Positions 36,501-45,045 of a DNA stretch of 64,000 nucleotides are shown here, piece after piece. Below the pieces are notes generated by a model. That model ran no database searches, was not told where the DNA came from, and saw only the letters and a program-made list of their open reading frames with translations. Position numbers and translations under genes: made by a program. The stretch covers positions 43,316,662-43,380,661 of the forward strand of contig OU744724.1 in NCBI GenBank assembly GCA_916613615.1, written 5' to 3'. Source of the stretch: Steromphala cineraria (Eukaryota; Mollusca; Gastropoda; Trochida; Trochidae). How positions within the stretch are numbered: the stretch's first letter is position 1; the number at the start of each line of letters is the position of its first letter.

Positions 36501-38360
36501 TTGTCCTAGCTCTACCTGAAATATTAAAAGATTTTGAAATTCATTTTTTTGTGAAGGAGAATTTTCAAATGGATATCTAATATATCTTCAAGGATGTAAA
36601 TCTTCATAAACTTCAGAGAGGCTATTTGTTTCCTTTGACCAAATAGAGTTATTTAAGATAGGCATTTGTGTCCCATGCACTCTTTCTGCTCAACTTTGGT
36701 AAGTGTTATAAACAACCATGCATTCTGCTCTGATCATCTATCATCAATTTCAATGCATTACAAGACCATTTGAAACATAAGTTGCAAAGATAATAAAAAA
36801 AACAATATTCTTTTTTTCATCAAAAATACCTAAAGCTGACCATATGAATCAATGTATTTGACAGGACCATTATATTGGAGGCAAGGTTGACGGATGGGAA
36901 GTTGGTCGAGAGTTACCTGCCCTTTACGCCCTGGTGTACGACAACATCAAGTTTGTCTACTCGTCCAACAACTCTGTGTACCTGATGAAGGACAAGGTAG
37001 ATAACTCTCACAATACTCTCTCAGTTGTTTCACAGTAAAACAAGAAAACATCTTCCTTTCATTAGGAGCTAGGTCTGTGTGTTATGTTGTGTTGCTCAAC
37101 ACTTAACAGCAACATCAACTTAAAACAGGTTTTATTTCTCATGATACCTACAATGGAAAGATTTGAGCTGATACAATTTGAAAATCCTAAATCAGTAGCT
37201 AGTGACATCAGATCACAGCTTGCCTTATGATCATCTTATGCAAAATCATTAACTCACTGAATAAAAATAATATCAAGTGGAAGGTAGTTCAGTACCCTCT
37301 ACATATATTGCCACTTTTGGCTAAAACATGGTCATAGCAGTTTTAACCACCAACTCACTCACTCTATGTAATTCAACTCCAGGAATCGTATGACTCGTGC
37401 AGCTTCGAGGGTGCGTCTCTAGTGGGGGCAGCTGCCGAGAACCAGACGGAGATCAGCTACTCCCTCTCTGTAGATGCTCACCTCTACTTCGCCTCCAGGC
37501 TCAACTGTAACGCCACACCCCCTCTCAAGGTCAAGGTCATAGCTGTACCTGGAGGTGAGAACTACTACTGAATATAATGATAATAATAACTTTATGGTCC
37601 TCATTGATGATGATAATTGAAGTAATAAATTGTGCTGATGTCACCTGGCACCACGGTGCAGCGCCAGTTATATTTGGTGACACTGTGACCTCTTATTAGT
37701 GCTCAAGGGGCCTTTCCTTTAAACTTTTTTCTTCATTTCAAGAAGCAAAAGGGCCTGAAAACTAAAATTGTGTGAAAAAGACTCCTCAGCTAATTAGGAT
37801 ATCAATTCATAGATTTAGTGATCCTGTGATGCATTATAAAGGCTATGCCTTAATCTGTTTTTACCTTTTCCGGAAACAAGAGCTGAAAACTTCGGAACAG
37901 AGATTACTTAACTGATGAAGATCAGTGGCTCTTTTTTATGAATTTTTTTTTTTTTGGGGGGGGGGGGGGACACTCTTGACTTCTGTTAAAAAAATAAATG
38001 AACACTCAGGAAGACAAGGCAAATTCTATTGATGACCACCTGCTTTATTTGATCGTAAACTTTGCTCATTTGACTTCATCTCCCTCAAGGGTTACTCCCA
38101 TGGAAGACAGTTTTGATGACAGTTATCATGTCCTCTGTGTTTCAGTTGCACCCCAGACTGCAGACCTCAACGACTGTGGGACATCGCTGTACGACATCTG
38201 GAGGAAACAGAGACTATCAAGCTTCACACCACCCAACCCTCTGGGGGCCGCCATCGGGGGTTTGATAGCTGGACTCATTGTGCTAGGTGTCTTTGTTCTC
38301 TGGGACAAACGGGTTAATCAGAAGAAGAGTGGAAATATGGCGCTTTTTGAGAGGTTTTAA
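15107..38360 (+). CDS. Large type I membrane glycoprotein with C-terminal phytocyanin-like cupredoxin domain (5' partial)
   Basis: The exons are 15107-15170, 15669-15768, 21100-21200, 21947-22109, 22896-22967, 23375-23524, 23936-24083, 24472-24567, 27229-27302, 27911-27994, 33748-33891, 34386-34475, 34891-34939, 35432-35549, 36060-36192, 36348-36494, 36865-36996, 37383-37554 and 38146-38360. All 18 introns are GT-AG and the reading phase is consistent throughout, giving 750 visible residues. The order is: an LPMO-like C-terminal strand (1-22); a linker; CHRD-like segments (about 56-167, 324-429 and 456-560, with a weaker stretch between); a cupredoxin domain (580-678); a transmembrane helix (712-732); and a short basic tail. 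About 15 N-glycosylation sequons lie before the helix. Exon 1 starts mid-codon, so the true start is upstream. I recognise no named orthologue; the function is unknown, and the extracellular location is inferred. Confidence 0.85.
15538..15657 (+). repeat. GAT/ATG microsatellite in intron 1
   Basis: There are two runs of GATGAT triplets (15538-15576 and about 15628-15657), separated by 50 bases that include TTTGTATAGCGCTATATCC. They create an apparent poly-Asp open frame that is intronic. The second run ends just before the acceptor of exon 2 (exon starts 15669). Confidence 0.9.
15754..15920 (+). repeat. Four 41-bp tandem copies of an exon 3' end with its splice donor
   Basis: The unit starting CAGCAGATCTACAAGGTATA occurs at 15754, 15795, 15836 and 15877. 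The first copy spans the real junction of exon 2 (exon ends 15768, donor GTATAC). The other three repeat the same exon tail and donor within the intron. Because 41 is not a multiple of three, use of a later donor would shift the frame, and the intervening sequence also contains a stop. Confidence 0.9.
16027..16139. mobile_element. Short MITE with ATGTCTCCCCCA inverted ends
   Basis: ATGTCTCCCCCA at 16027 is mirrored by TGGGGGAGACAT at 16128-16139, 113 bp end to end. It lies in intron 2 of gene 1 and is non-coding. Confidence 0.65.
17465..17670 (+). mobile_element. SINE copy in intron 2
   Basis: The stretch CAGTCAGGTTTGTGTACAAT ... GAATTTCAGCATAGTACTAC matches sequence at 39245-39310, and it ends in GAAAGCGGCAATAAAC. 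That tail (a GCGG-TTAAAC type end) is what I associate with V-type/tRNA SINEs in molluscs. It is diverged and has no open frame. Confidence 0.5.
20010..20335. other. GC-richer non-coding island in the longest pre-CHRD intron
   Basis: A roughly 320-bp stretch stands out from very AT-rich flanks in intron 2. It has no long open frame, no terminal repeats and no similarity to other repeats in the window. It contains homeodomain-like GATAATTACG and ATTAAATATTCATG. It could be a conserved regulatory element, or an unrecognised old repeat. Confidence 0.35.
22572..22586 (+). repeat. Poly-C run
   Basis: Fifteen consecutive C in the intron between exons 4 and 5 of gene 1. It is a simple repeat and its length is prone to sequencing error. 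Confidence 0.85.
24883..25045 (-). mobile_element. TA-flanked MITE, copy B
   Basis: The left end is TACAATAGAACATGGATATA and the right end is CGTTATATCCGTGTTCTACTGTA-like. The internal AACTCCAAGGGACCAA motif is in reverse orientation relative to 8223-8354. It lies in the intron between exons 8 and 9 of gene 1. Confidence 0.8.
26660..27005. repeat. Cluster of CCTTAAAAAGGCCTTAAAT motifs
   Basis: The short self-complementary motif CCTTAAAAAGG recurs at least four times at 26690-26790 and again, diverged, near 26970-26995. This suggests a MITE or minisatellite with palindromic subunits. It is intronic in gene 1. Confidence 0.55.
27310..27680 (-). repeat. ACTC tetranucleotide array grown from a SINE tail
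   Basis: About 320 bp of ACTC/AAAC/ACCC tetranucleotide variants starts near 27363. The sequence just before it (27335-27360) reads on the minus strand as GGCAATATTTCAGCCGAG, like the 3' end of a mollusc-type SINE. The overlapping Thr-His-Ser-Leu open frames come from the repeat and are not proteins. It lies between exons 9 and 10 of gene 1. Confidence 0.8.
28079..32751. mobile_element. 4.67-kb element with AACGTTTC-rich inverted termini
   Basis: CTACCCAGCTAACAC at 28079 is mirrored exactly by GTGTTAGCTGGGTAG at 32737-32751. Inside each end are about 170-270 bp packed with AACGTTTC in inverted orientation (28096-28350 and 32580-32735). The interior has no open frame longer than about 73 codons and no transposase, so it is non-autonomous, and it carries a nested MITE at 30106-30433. 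It sits in the intron between exons 10 and 11 of gene 1 and accounts for most of that 5.75-kb intron. No clear target-site duplication was identified. The superfamily is not assigned. Confidence 0.8.
30106..30433. mobile_element. Nested MITE with TTAA borders (piggyBac-like)
   Basis: TTAAAGGGCAGTAGCACGTT at 30106 is mirrored by AACGTGCTACTGTCCCTTTAA ending at 30433. The TTAA at both borders fits a piggyBac-type target duplication. It lies wholly inside the 28079-32751 element, so it inserted later or was carried by it. Confidence 0.75.
33013..33508 (-). pseudogene. LINE reverse-transcriptase C-terminal fragment
   Basis: A minus-strand open frame of 157 codons, extendable a few codons upstream to a stop near 33508, reads as the thumb and post-RT part of a non-LTR retrotransposon ORF2. 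It has W-x-x-x-W-K-V-D-F-N-x-x-K-T, H-K-H-L-G-I-T-L, W-x-x-H-I-D-D-I-V-K-K, then R-M-Y-T-S-F-I-L-P-I-F-D-Y-C-S and L-E-K-L-R-Y-A-G. The polymerase core and endonuclease are missing, so it is a dead fragment. It lies in the gene 1 intron, about 260 bp after the 4.67-kb element. Confidence 0.88.
35432..36494 (+). other. Clearest CHRD-like segment of gene 1 (exons 14-16)
   Basis: Visible residues 447-578 show the CHRD-type layout: acidic E-E-V-L-P, then G-L-A-A-F-I-L, then L-Q-Y-R-I/S-I-L-V-E-S-L, then A-K-L-L-I-L-G with T-L-E-L, then P-x-P-E-M-I-x-A-L before a closing strand L-I-I-D-S. CHRD modules have the pattern G-x-A-x-F, L-x-Y-x-I-x-V, a beta strand with a small loop, and an L-rich strand before the end. 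A similar run is seen in exons 10-12. The histidine/GEIRG motif of bacterial CHRD is absent, so the assignment is tentative. Confidence 0.45.
36865..37554 (+). other. Phytocyanin-like cupredoxin domain lacking copper ligands (gene 1 exons 17-18)
   Basis: Residues 580-678 follow the phytocyanin pattern end to end: Y-I-G-G-x-x-D-G-W near the start, D-N-I-K-F-V-Y, N-S-V-Y-L, E-S-Y-D-S-C, then H-L-Y-F-A-S-x-L-N-C and a closing K-V-K-V-I-A-V strand. The two cysteines that form the phytocyanin disulfide are present (C628 and C664). The expected copper ligands appear to be replaced: the first His by Asn614, the Cys by Ser660, the second His by Asn663, and no Met/Gln is in place afterwards. It is therefore probably a structural or binding domain, as in ephrins and copper-free early-nodulin-like proteins. 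It sits just outside the membrane helix. Confidence 0.75.
37942..37970 (+). repeat. T-run followed by G-run
   Basis: A homopolymer T tract passes into about 14 G in the last intron of gene 1. It is a simple sequence. Confidence 0.85.
38146..38360 (+). CDS. Last exon of gene 1: stalk, transmembrane helix, tail
   Basis: The exon follows TGTGTTTCAG and encodes a short Cys-containing stalk, a Pro-rich turn (T-P-P-N-P-L), a 21-residue hydrophobic helix rich in Gly, Ile and Leu, then D-K-R-V-N-Q-K-K and a tail ending L-F-E-R-F before TAA. Positive charge right after the helix supports an extracellular N-terminus. Confidence 0.88.
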
Positions 38361-38572
38361 TCCTGTGCTGACCATAAGAATAACTATGTTAGCTCTAAAT
38401 GGTCAATCAGAATAAGAATGGAAATTTGGTGCATTTTGAGAGGCTGAGTAACCCAAAACAGATAATCAGAATGAAAATATGGTGCTCTTTGAGACCATAG
38501 ACCATAGCTGACCATAGAGATACCTAAAGACTAAGATTGGAATTTTGTATTCTTTGAGAAGTTTTAACCCAG
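38313..38572 (+). repeat. Degenerate tandem copies of the gene 1 C-terminal coding sequence
   Basis: The segment around the stop codon (AATCAGAAGAAGAGTGGAAA ... GAGAGG, from 38316) recurs in decayed form at 38405, 38464 and about 38530, within the presumed 3' UTR. Copy 2 still reads N-Q-N-K-N-G-N-L-V-H-F-E-R in its own frame, against N-Q-K-K-S-G-N-M-A-L-F-E-R in the gene. The spacing is uneven (89, 59 and about 66 bp). Confidence 0.75.
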
Positions 38573-38802
38573 CAGCCTAGATCTATATGGTAACCCTTTG
38601 CCTGGTAATATATAAAGCTCACTACACCAGTTGCTACTTATATGTCAACCCAGGAAATAATGTTGGTTTGAAAGTGAGCAAACAATTAGCGAAAACAGAT
38701 GATGAAAAGGTAATGCTTGATTATGATGCTTTTCATATATACCGATATGGAACCTCTATATATTCTCAACAACATAATCAACGACAACCCCATTAACAAT
38801 AA

Positions 38803-38855
38803 ATGGATGACAACTTCTTTGTTCATCGCTTGCATACAAAGAAGTTGTCATCCAT
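38803..38855 (+). other. Perfect 19-bp hairpin in the gene 1 3' UTR
   Basis: ATGGATGACAACTTCTTTG at 38803-38821 is matched exactly by its reverse complement at 38837-38855, leaving a 15-nt loop. A transcript would form an uninterrupted stem here. A related direct repeat, GACAACCCCATTA, flanks it (near 38783 and 38874). The role is unknown: RNA structure, recent palindromic duplication, or small-RNA precursor. Confidence 0.85.
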
Positions 38856-39034
38856 ATGTTCCTCTGAATCATTGACAACCCCATTATTTAATATTTACAT
38901 ATCATGTGTTTATGTTTATACAAGAGAATATCTTCATGTGACCGAAAAGTATTTTGTTGAGTATATATTATGTAACATGAATCCTGACCACATGATAATT
39001 TCATATTTTGGAGAGAAACTAGGATGAGAGGTTG

Positions 39035-39040
39035 AATAAA
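39035..39040 (+). promoter_or_regulatory. Candidate polyadenylation signal of gene 1
   Basis: AATAAA occurs 675 nt after the stop codon. Another AATAAA at 38798 is possible. A stronger-looking site further down is at 43774. Confidence 0.4.
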
Positions 39041-39159
39041 CAGAATTAAAATTAATTGATTCCAATGAAGTTTATGAGATCATTATCATTCCAAAACCTT
39101 TTTGCAAAGAATATCAAGTGACAAAGTAACCATAGCAACAAAAGCTCAATTAATTGGCC

Positions 39160-39315
39160 GTGTTGGTTCAAATGTGGTTGTTGATAGCCGCTTCGGCTTG
39201 GGGTTGGAATCCCGCCAGGGTCTCAGCAACTTTGTCTGCAGTTGTGAACTGTTCTACACGCAGTAAGGTTTTTGTGCAATGAATTTCAGCGCAGTACCAC
39301 TCCTGGTTCAACAGC
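39160..39315 (+). mobile_element. tRNA-derived SINE
   Basis: A tRNA-like head has the B-box-like GGTTGGAATCCC (39212-39223), followed by a body (GTAAGGTTTTTGTGCAATGA, CAGCGCAGTACCACTCCTGG) shared with the copy at 17465-17670. Confidence 0.6.
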
Positions 39316-40320
39316 AAAAATCCTATCTAGTCAGATAAAGTACCTAAAGCATTGCCAGTGAAAGGTAAAGAACCACATTTCACTTGCTTATGGATTGATG
39401 GTAAATAATTAAACCTTAAATGTGTACAAAATGTCAAACTTGTGCACCTAGTTGCAGCATTGGTTTTATGGTCAAAGTGAATGTCCTGATTTGGGCTTTG
39501 GAATATGATTATGCTCTTGCCAATGAAATACCTCATGTATGGGTAGAATGTATTGGTCCGATGGCTAAAGTATTAGCCAAGCAGCGTTAATCTCCACCTC
39601 CCCCTCTCACTGAAAGGATTCATAGGAGTGAGTTATTTCACTGAGTAATCTGATGTTATGGATGTCTTAATCTCACATTGTCCGTGGCAATGATCTCTGC
39701 TTGATGGCCAATCAACATGAAATAACCATGTTTTGGTAACAAGGTGTAAAAACATATTAAAAAGAAGATTTGTCATCTAATGAAAACAAAACAGTTTCTC
39801 TCATATCGTTAGGGGTTTGTTTTTGTGAATTTATATTTCCACTAATGTGTTGGTCAAAAATGACATATCCTGTCTGTATTAACTGTAATACTTTTTAAAC
39901 AACATGGTCTGTGCTTTTGTTACAATATTTCTGAAATATTTGAAAAGCAAAAGGGAGTCTTTTGAACAAATCATATCTGAATCCTGATTGCTCAAAAAAT
40001 TTATTTATAACTTTAATTCAAATATAAAGGAACTATACTGGTCACAGGGTAGATGAAAAACTTTAAATTAAGAAAAGTGATATGCTTATTTTCACTCTTT
40101 GAAAGAATATTAATCATGAAGAGCCTTATGATTCCTAAAGTTTTTTAAAGTATAATGTCAGTTATCTGAACAAAAGTGAAAACCTGCTGAATATTTTAAA
40201 TCAAACAAAATGCTGATTAGAATTTCAGAATTTTGGATTAGATAGTTCTTGTCTTACCTTTATGTTTGATATACAGCGAAATTATCATTTCATGATAACA
40301 AAGTCACGTCATATTTTGTA

Positions 40321-40668
40321 TACCGTATTCGACGTAATAAGCGCCCTGCTCCAATAAGCGCCCCCCAAAGGGTTTTGTAATTATAGGTCTAATAACCGCC
40401 CATGTACTAGCCGTAATACAATCGTAAATTCAACGTATTCACTTTGTTTCAAGAGAAATTAAAGGATACATTAGCGGCAATATGTGTTATTTTCTACTCA
40501 ATAATGTGTAAGTATGTTTTGAACGTCTGTATCATTTATCAAAGACAATCTAAACACAGTTCCATTTGAGTAGTCTTTAGTTTCGGTCGTCATTCACACA
40601 ACTTTATTAAGCGCCCACCCAAGTCAATTTTTTAAGCGCCCTGGGCGCTTATTACGTCGAATACGGTA
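40321..40668. mobile_element. TA-flanked MITE with GTATTCGACGTAATAAGCGC ends
   Basis: The left end TACCGTATTCGACGTAATAA, continuing GCGCCC, is matched perfectly over 26 bp by the inverted right end. The TA at each border fits a Tc1-mariner-type target duplication. The length is 348 bp and it is non-coding. Confidence 0.88.
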
Positions 40669-42281
40669 TTTCATCTTTGAAATGTGCTGACAACAAAAAT
40701 TCATCTTTTCTTGATGGTAGATAAAAGGCATTGTAGCAGTTTTTTTTAATATTTATTTTTCCAAATTAAGTTTTATTTTTATCCAATTTTATTACTTCCG
40801 AAAGTAAGACTTCTCTTTCAACCACATGATAGATGTGAAAAACTGAATGCAGCCATTCAATAGTGGACATCTTTTTATCATTATCACATTTATCACAGAG
40901 TTGTAAATGTTGTTATTTTTAATCAATCTAAGAGTTGAAACTCAGCAAATTTACTTACCTAACTGAAGTTATTAAAGGTGTTAATAAAATGACTGCATGA
41001 AGTTCACTTGAATCTTGACACCTTTTTCTATGAATATTTATAATCAGATTGTGTGTTGAGATGTTTTACCATCTGAAAGCAAAACATTTTTGGCAATAAT
41101 TTAATATGATAGTGGAAAATTAAACAAATAAAACTTTGTTAAGAAAACTCAAAGTACAGACAGCATTTTTGACTACATTACTATCTAAGGTAAGGCTTAA
41201 GGTTAGTCAATTTTGAATTACAGGTTTACTGCAATACCAGGAACTACTATTATAGAATTAAATAAGTCCTTTTAATATGAAATACATGAGTTTGGAAATG
41301 TTTACATTTTGCCACCATTTGAAGTCAGTTCTTATTTTAACAAATTTTTCAGTAGAAATGTAGTTATTTACCTATGCTGTATGTCAAGGTTGTGAGTTTT
41401 ATTGTTCTTACCATTCCTACAATATGTTAAACAATTTGCTTTGTTATATTTGATCTTGTGAATTGCATAAAATCATTTTTGACTTTTATGTTTTTTTGTA
41501 CGTTTTCATAGACATAAATCTTTTACCACAGCATTTTTCATTAGATCTAGAAAAACTATTTTACACAACATTTTTACCTTGTTTTGATATTGATCTGATT
41601 AAGCATTTAATAAATAATTAACATCATGTCAATAAGTTACTTTGATAAATAAGATTTGGCTTGTTACATGATTTTTGAATATTTATATATGTACCAGTAT
41701 AGAATCTCACTTGTACCTTTAATCAACCACTTTGTAGAATAATTATTGAACCTTGTTGAAATATTGAGCACATTTTCTTTTCAAGGATATAATTGAATTC
41801 TAATCGATGACTGAAAACAAAATGTTCATATAAATGTATTACCGTATTATCTTTTATCAACATTATAAAGATTTATTTTAAAATTCATGACAGATAATAA
41901 GAATAATTCTTAAATTTTTTTACATGGTATCAGTAATTCGTCCATAACTTTACAAACTAAACCAATCAATGGCGCTATATTTGAATAGAGATTTGACATA
42001 ATATTTTATCAATAGCAACATTTTACGAGTGCTTCATGTGTTCAGTTTTGTGTTGTGCCAGTTGTGCCTAGATTTGTCTGTGATACTCATAGATGCTTGT
42101 ATATATTGTTGAGGAAACCATTTCATCTCATCTCCTAGGTACCAAGTTGCATCTCATATTAAATAACTGTAATTATTGTTGGCAAACATCTTGCCATGCA
42201 AGTCGCAAGCGTTGGCTCTTTGAAAATTTCTGGTTGTTGACAGAAACTTTAGTGTTTCCAAGATTTATCTTCCCCAATCAG

Positions 42282-42658
42282 TAGAGGTGTAACGATACAG
42301 GAGGGTTGCGATACGATACGTATCCCGATATGGAGGTCACGATACGATACGTATCCCGATACATATAAAATCATGACATAATGATCTTTTTACAAACTTT
42401 TAGAGTCAGTTAATCTTGAGTAAGAATTTACTTGAAGCTTTTTTGATGTAATTGTAATATAATCAAAGTTCCAAATTTTAGAAGAGGTTCTTGTGTGCGT
42501 AATGAAGTATATTTTTAATCTTTATCTCAGTTTTGAGCACCATCATTGAGAATTTATAATTATTTCATGTATCCCGATACGCATCCTGCGATACGAGATA
42601 TATATTGTGGCCCATGTATCACGATACGATAATGTATTGTTGTATCATTACACCTCTA
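42282..42658. mobile_element. hAT-type MITE with 8-bp target duplication
   Basis: The ends TAGAGGTGTAACGATACA and TGTATCATTACACCTCTA match at 17 of 18 positions. The direct repeat CCAATCAG flanks the element on both sides (42274-42281 and 42659-42666), as expected for hAT transposition. Inside are GATACGATACGTATCCCGAT subrepeats. The length is 377 bp and there is no transposase. Confidence 0.92.
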
Positions 42659-43773
42659 CCAATCAGTAGAGTTACCTACCTACTCCTAACCGGCCCCTAC
42701 AATTCAAAATGTTACGATTTACTTCCTACCCATAGTAAAATGTTAATGCTCTCCCATAACAAATCAGTAACCTTCTAGCCTTTTACTCAGTGAAAGTTTA
42801 GTTCTCCCTAACTAACCAGCAAACTTATGTATTTGATACAATAATATTCTGTTTCAGCTCTGTGAGAATATTGCCAAAATATTGTTGTCATAAAAGTACT
42901 TAAAACCAATAATGTTATTTTCTTTTAAACGTTTGACACACATAAAATAGTTCAACAAGTGAACATTCTTCATAAAACATGTATCTTCACCAACATTTCT
43001 AGCTATGATACTCTGTCATCAAACTCATGTAGACACCATTATTTCATTCCTTTTTATCATGACATTTAACTCTTTGAAACTTTAAATATTTACATATTAA
43101 ATAGATTTTCTTGTTACTTCTTGAGATTTTTTCTGGAGGTTTGCAAGGTACAAATTCAATCATAAACCAACGAGTCTGTATTTGAAAATTTGAATTAAGT
43201 AGCAATGTGATAGATAATTTCATTGTCAGTGTATATAACACAATGTTTTTAAGAAATTTGCTTTCTTGATTTCTGAACATTCCATGACTTCCCCTTAACT
43301 GCATAACTTGTGGCAGTCCCAAACACAGGCTAATGTAAGACTTGCTGGTAAGCACAAATATTTGTAGTGAGCGCAACCACAGATGCTTAGAGAGCTTGCT
43401 AAGAAAGAGCTCAGTAAATGCTGCAAGTCTACGATGAGCCAGTGATTCTGACAGCACAAGGAATGCCTTGCATGGAAAGGGTTAACATTTCAAAGTTTGG
43501 TCCAAATAAGACAACTTTTTCTGTAACCAAACCATTTTTGATTCACATGTATTCTTTTGTGCTTTCACTGTCATTAGTAACATTTTCCACGGTTTGTAGA
43601 TCTGATTTTGTGAGTGAATATTTTATTCCACATATTTGTTTGAACTGTATTACCATGAATGTTTTTGTGTTTTGTCTCAGGCTGTACATGTCTGTATGAT
43701 CGTCTGTAATGTCAGTCAGTAAACCATGTGTCATATCAGTGTGATCTCAATGTGTTCAACTGTGAAGAAAGTG

Positions 43774-43779
43774 AATAAA
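43774..43779 (+). promoter_or_regulatory. Candidate plus-strand polyadenylation signal
   Basis: AATAAA is followed within 20-45 nt by a T/GT-rich tract, a good poly(A) site configuration. No plus-strand gene ends nearby, so it would serve either a long gene 1 transcript or an unseen non-coding transcript. Confidence 0.4.
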
Positions 43780-43992
43780 TGAAAACAAAATGTGACTAGA
43801 TCTTGTTTTATTTTTTTGTTACAAACGTGACAAAAATTTAACTTCAATCAAGGATAAAGATGTTAAACAACTCATGAAGACAAAAAATATGCCATATATA
43901 AACATATGAAAATGGCATTTGTTGTTACTTAAACACATTTGACCAAAAAATGAAGTTATAATGATCCCACAATGGATGCAATGAGGATTAAT

Positions 43993-43998
43993 TTTATT
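43993..43998 (-). promoter_or_regulatory. Candidate polyadenylation signal of the mpaB-like gene
   Basis: TTTATT on the plus strand is AATAAA on the minus strand, about 133 nt after the stop codon of the minus-strand gene. Confidence 0.5.
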
Positions 43999-44130
43999 GA
44001 AACAATGTTATCAGCATCATATGTATAATAAAAATAAATAAATAACAAAACCTGGACATTGATAATTAAAGCAGTATCAACCATATCACTTGAGGTTTGT
44101 ATATTATTTTATAAGACCATTCTTTGGATT

Positions 44131-45045
44131 CTAAGTCATTTTGGAACATTCTAAATTTTTTTCCATATTTTTTTTTAGCAGAGAACTAACAAATGGCACA
44201 TATTTCAAAATGACTACAAAACCTTTCAAGAAATATAACCTCAGAATATCAACAAATCCCAAACTTGCTCTAGGTTCTTTCATAATGTCCAATCCAAATG
44301 CTAAAAGAGACTCAAATGTAAAGAGTTTGAAGGGAAAGGGAATGTTTGCACCGGTGATAATAGCTTGTGCCATTTTCCTGAAATCTTTTGGGGGATTTTT
44401 CAGTGCTGGCAAAAGAACATGCTGTTCGATAGCTCTACATCGATTCTTAGAATCAACGGAGTTATCTTTACATAGATTATACTGATCATCAACACCTAGG
44501 AGATATCCAATACAGCGCCAAAAATAAACATAATCATCAATGTAGTCCTTGTTTGCTGTAATTCCAAAACTTTCTGGGTAGAGAATAATACATCCCATGA
44601 AACCACACTGCACAAGAGCCATATCATATTGGGAGAAAAACAAATGGCTTGAATCGTTTTCATGGTTCATGTCGTCGGCAACTTTTTTGTGCATATTCCG
44701 AACAGCAATTATAGATTTGTGAGCTTCGCTGTTACAATCCCAAACATTCCCATAGTGCCATTTGCAGACATGTTTAAATGTTAGGAAATATCTTTTCAGG
44801 GCTTTTCTTGGTTCGCTAGTTTCATCCGTGAACACTAAAGCTTGTAACAGGTTATCGACACTTAGTCCAGCAAGAAGAGAAACAAACATGGAGAAATGGC
44901 AATTGATCAGAAAGTCTTGGAAGAATTGTCTCCCCCTGTTGAATTTAGCTTGATCAAGCCATTCTGGTTTTTCAGGGGCTGGCCCTGATTGGGCAGTTGG
45001 TTTGTGGCGGCCATTTTGTAATTCTGCAAGGTCTGCAAGTGCCAT
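44131..45045 (-). CDS. mpaB / rubber-oxygenase (DUF2236) family protein
   Basis: One exon encodes 304 residues. The family includes latex-clearing protein and the ER-bound fungal oxygenase MpaB; characterised members cleave carbon-carbon double bonds using heme. Visible family signatures are G-R-Q-F-F at 38-42, the membrane-apposed F-S-M-F-V-S-L-L-A-G at 51-60, the V-R-N-M-H block in which His119 fits the conserved heme-ligand histidine, F-F-S-Q-Y-D-M-A-L-V-Q-C-G-F-M-G at 136-151, and W-R-C-I-G-Y-L-L-G-V-D-D at 176-187. A hydrophobic stretch at 268-290 may anchor it to a membrane. The ATG is directly preceded by a splice acceptor (TGTCACTTCAG) and the upstream frame hits TGA within 12 codons, so at least one 5' exon is likely; the N-terminus may extend into it. 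The substrate is unknown. Confidence 0.85.
   Translation of the reverse strand: MALADLAELQNGRHKPTAQSGPAPEKPEWLDQAKFNRGRQFFQDFLINCHFSMFVSLLAGLSVDNLLQALVFTDETSEPRKALKRYFLTFKHVCKWHYGNVWDCNSEAHKSIIAVRNMHKKVADDMNHENDSSHLFFSQYDMALVQCGFMGCIILYPESFGITANKDYIDDYVYFWRCIGYLLGVDDQYNLCKDNSVDSKNRCRAIEQHVLLPALKNPPKDFRKMAQAIITGANIPFPFKLFTFESLLAFGLDIMKEPRASLGFVDILRLYFLKGFVVILKYVPFVSSLLKKNMEKNLECSKMT

Larger units (their letters stand above)
39041..43770. other. Non-coding spacer between gene 1 and the oxygenase pair
   Basis: I see no gene. It contains a tRNA-like SINE at 39160-39315 and MITEs at 40321-40668 and 42282-42658. Everything else is AT-rich with random short frames (for example 43044-43457 minus and 43418-43699 plus). 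It may be a long alternative 3' UTR of gene 1 if the signal at 43774 belongs to that gene. Confidence 0.5.

Noticed and set aside
43418..43699. 93-codon plus-strand open frame before a poly(A)-like site
   Set aside because: No recognisable motif, AT-rich codon use, and no splice structure; more likely UTR or spacer.
44141..44485. Plus-strand open frames opposite the mpaB-like gene (also 44762-44953)
   Set aside because: They are antisense shadows of the clearly conserved minus-strand protein.
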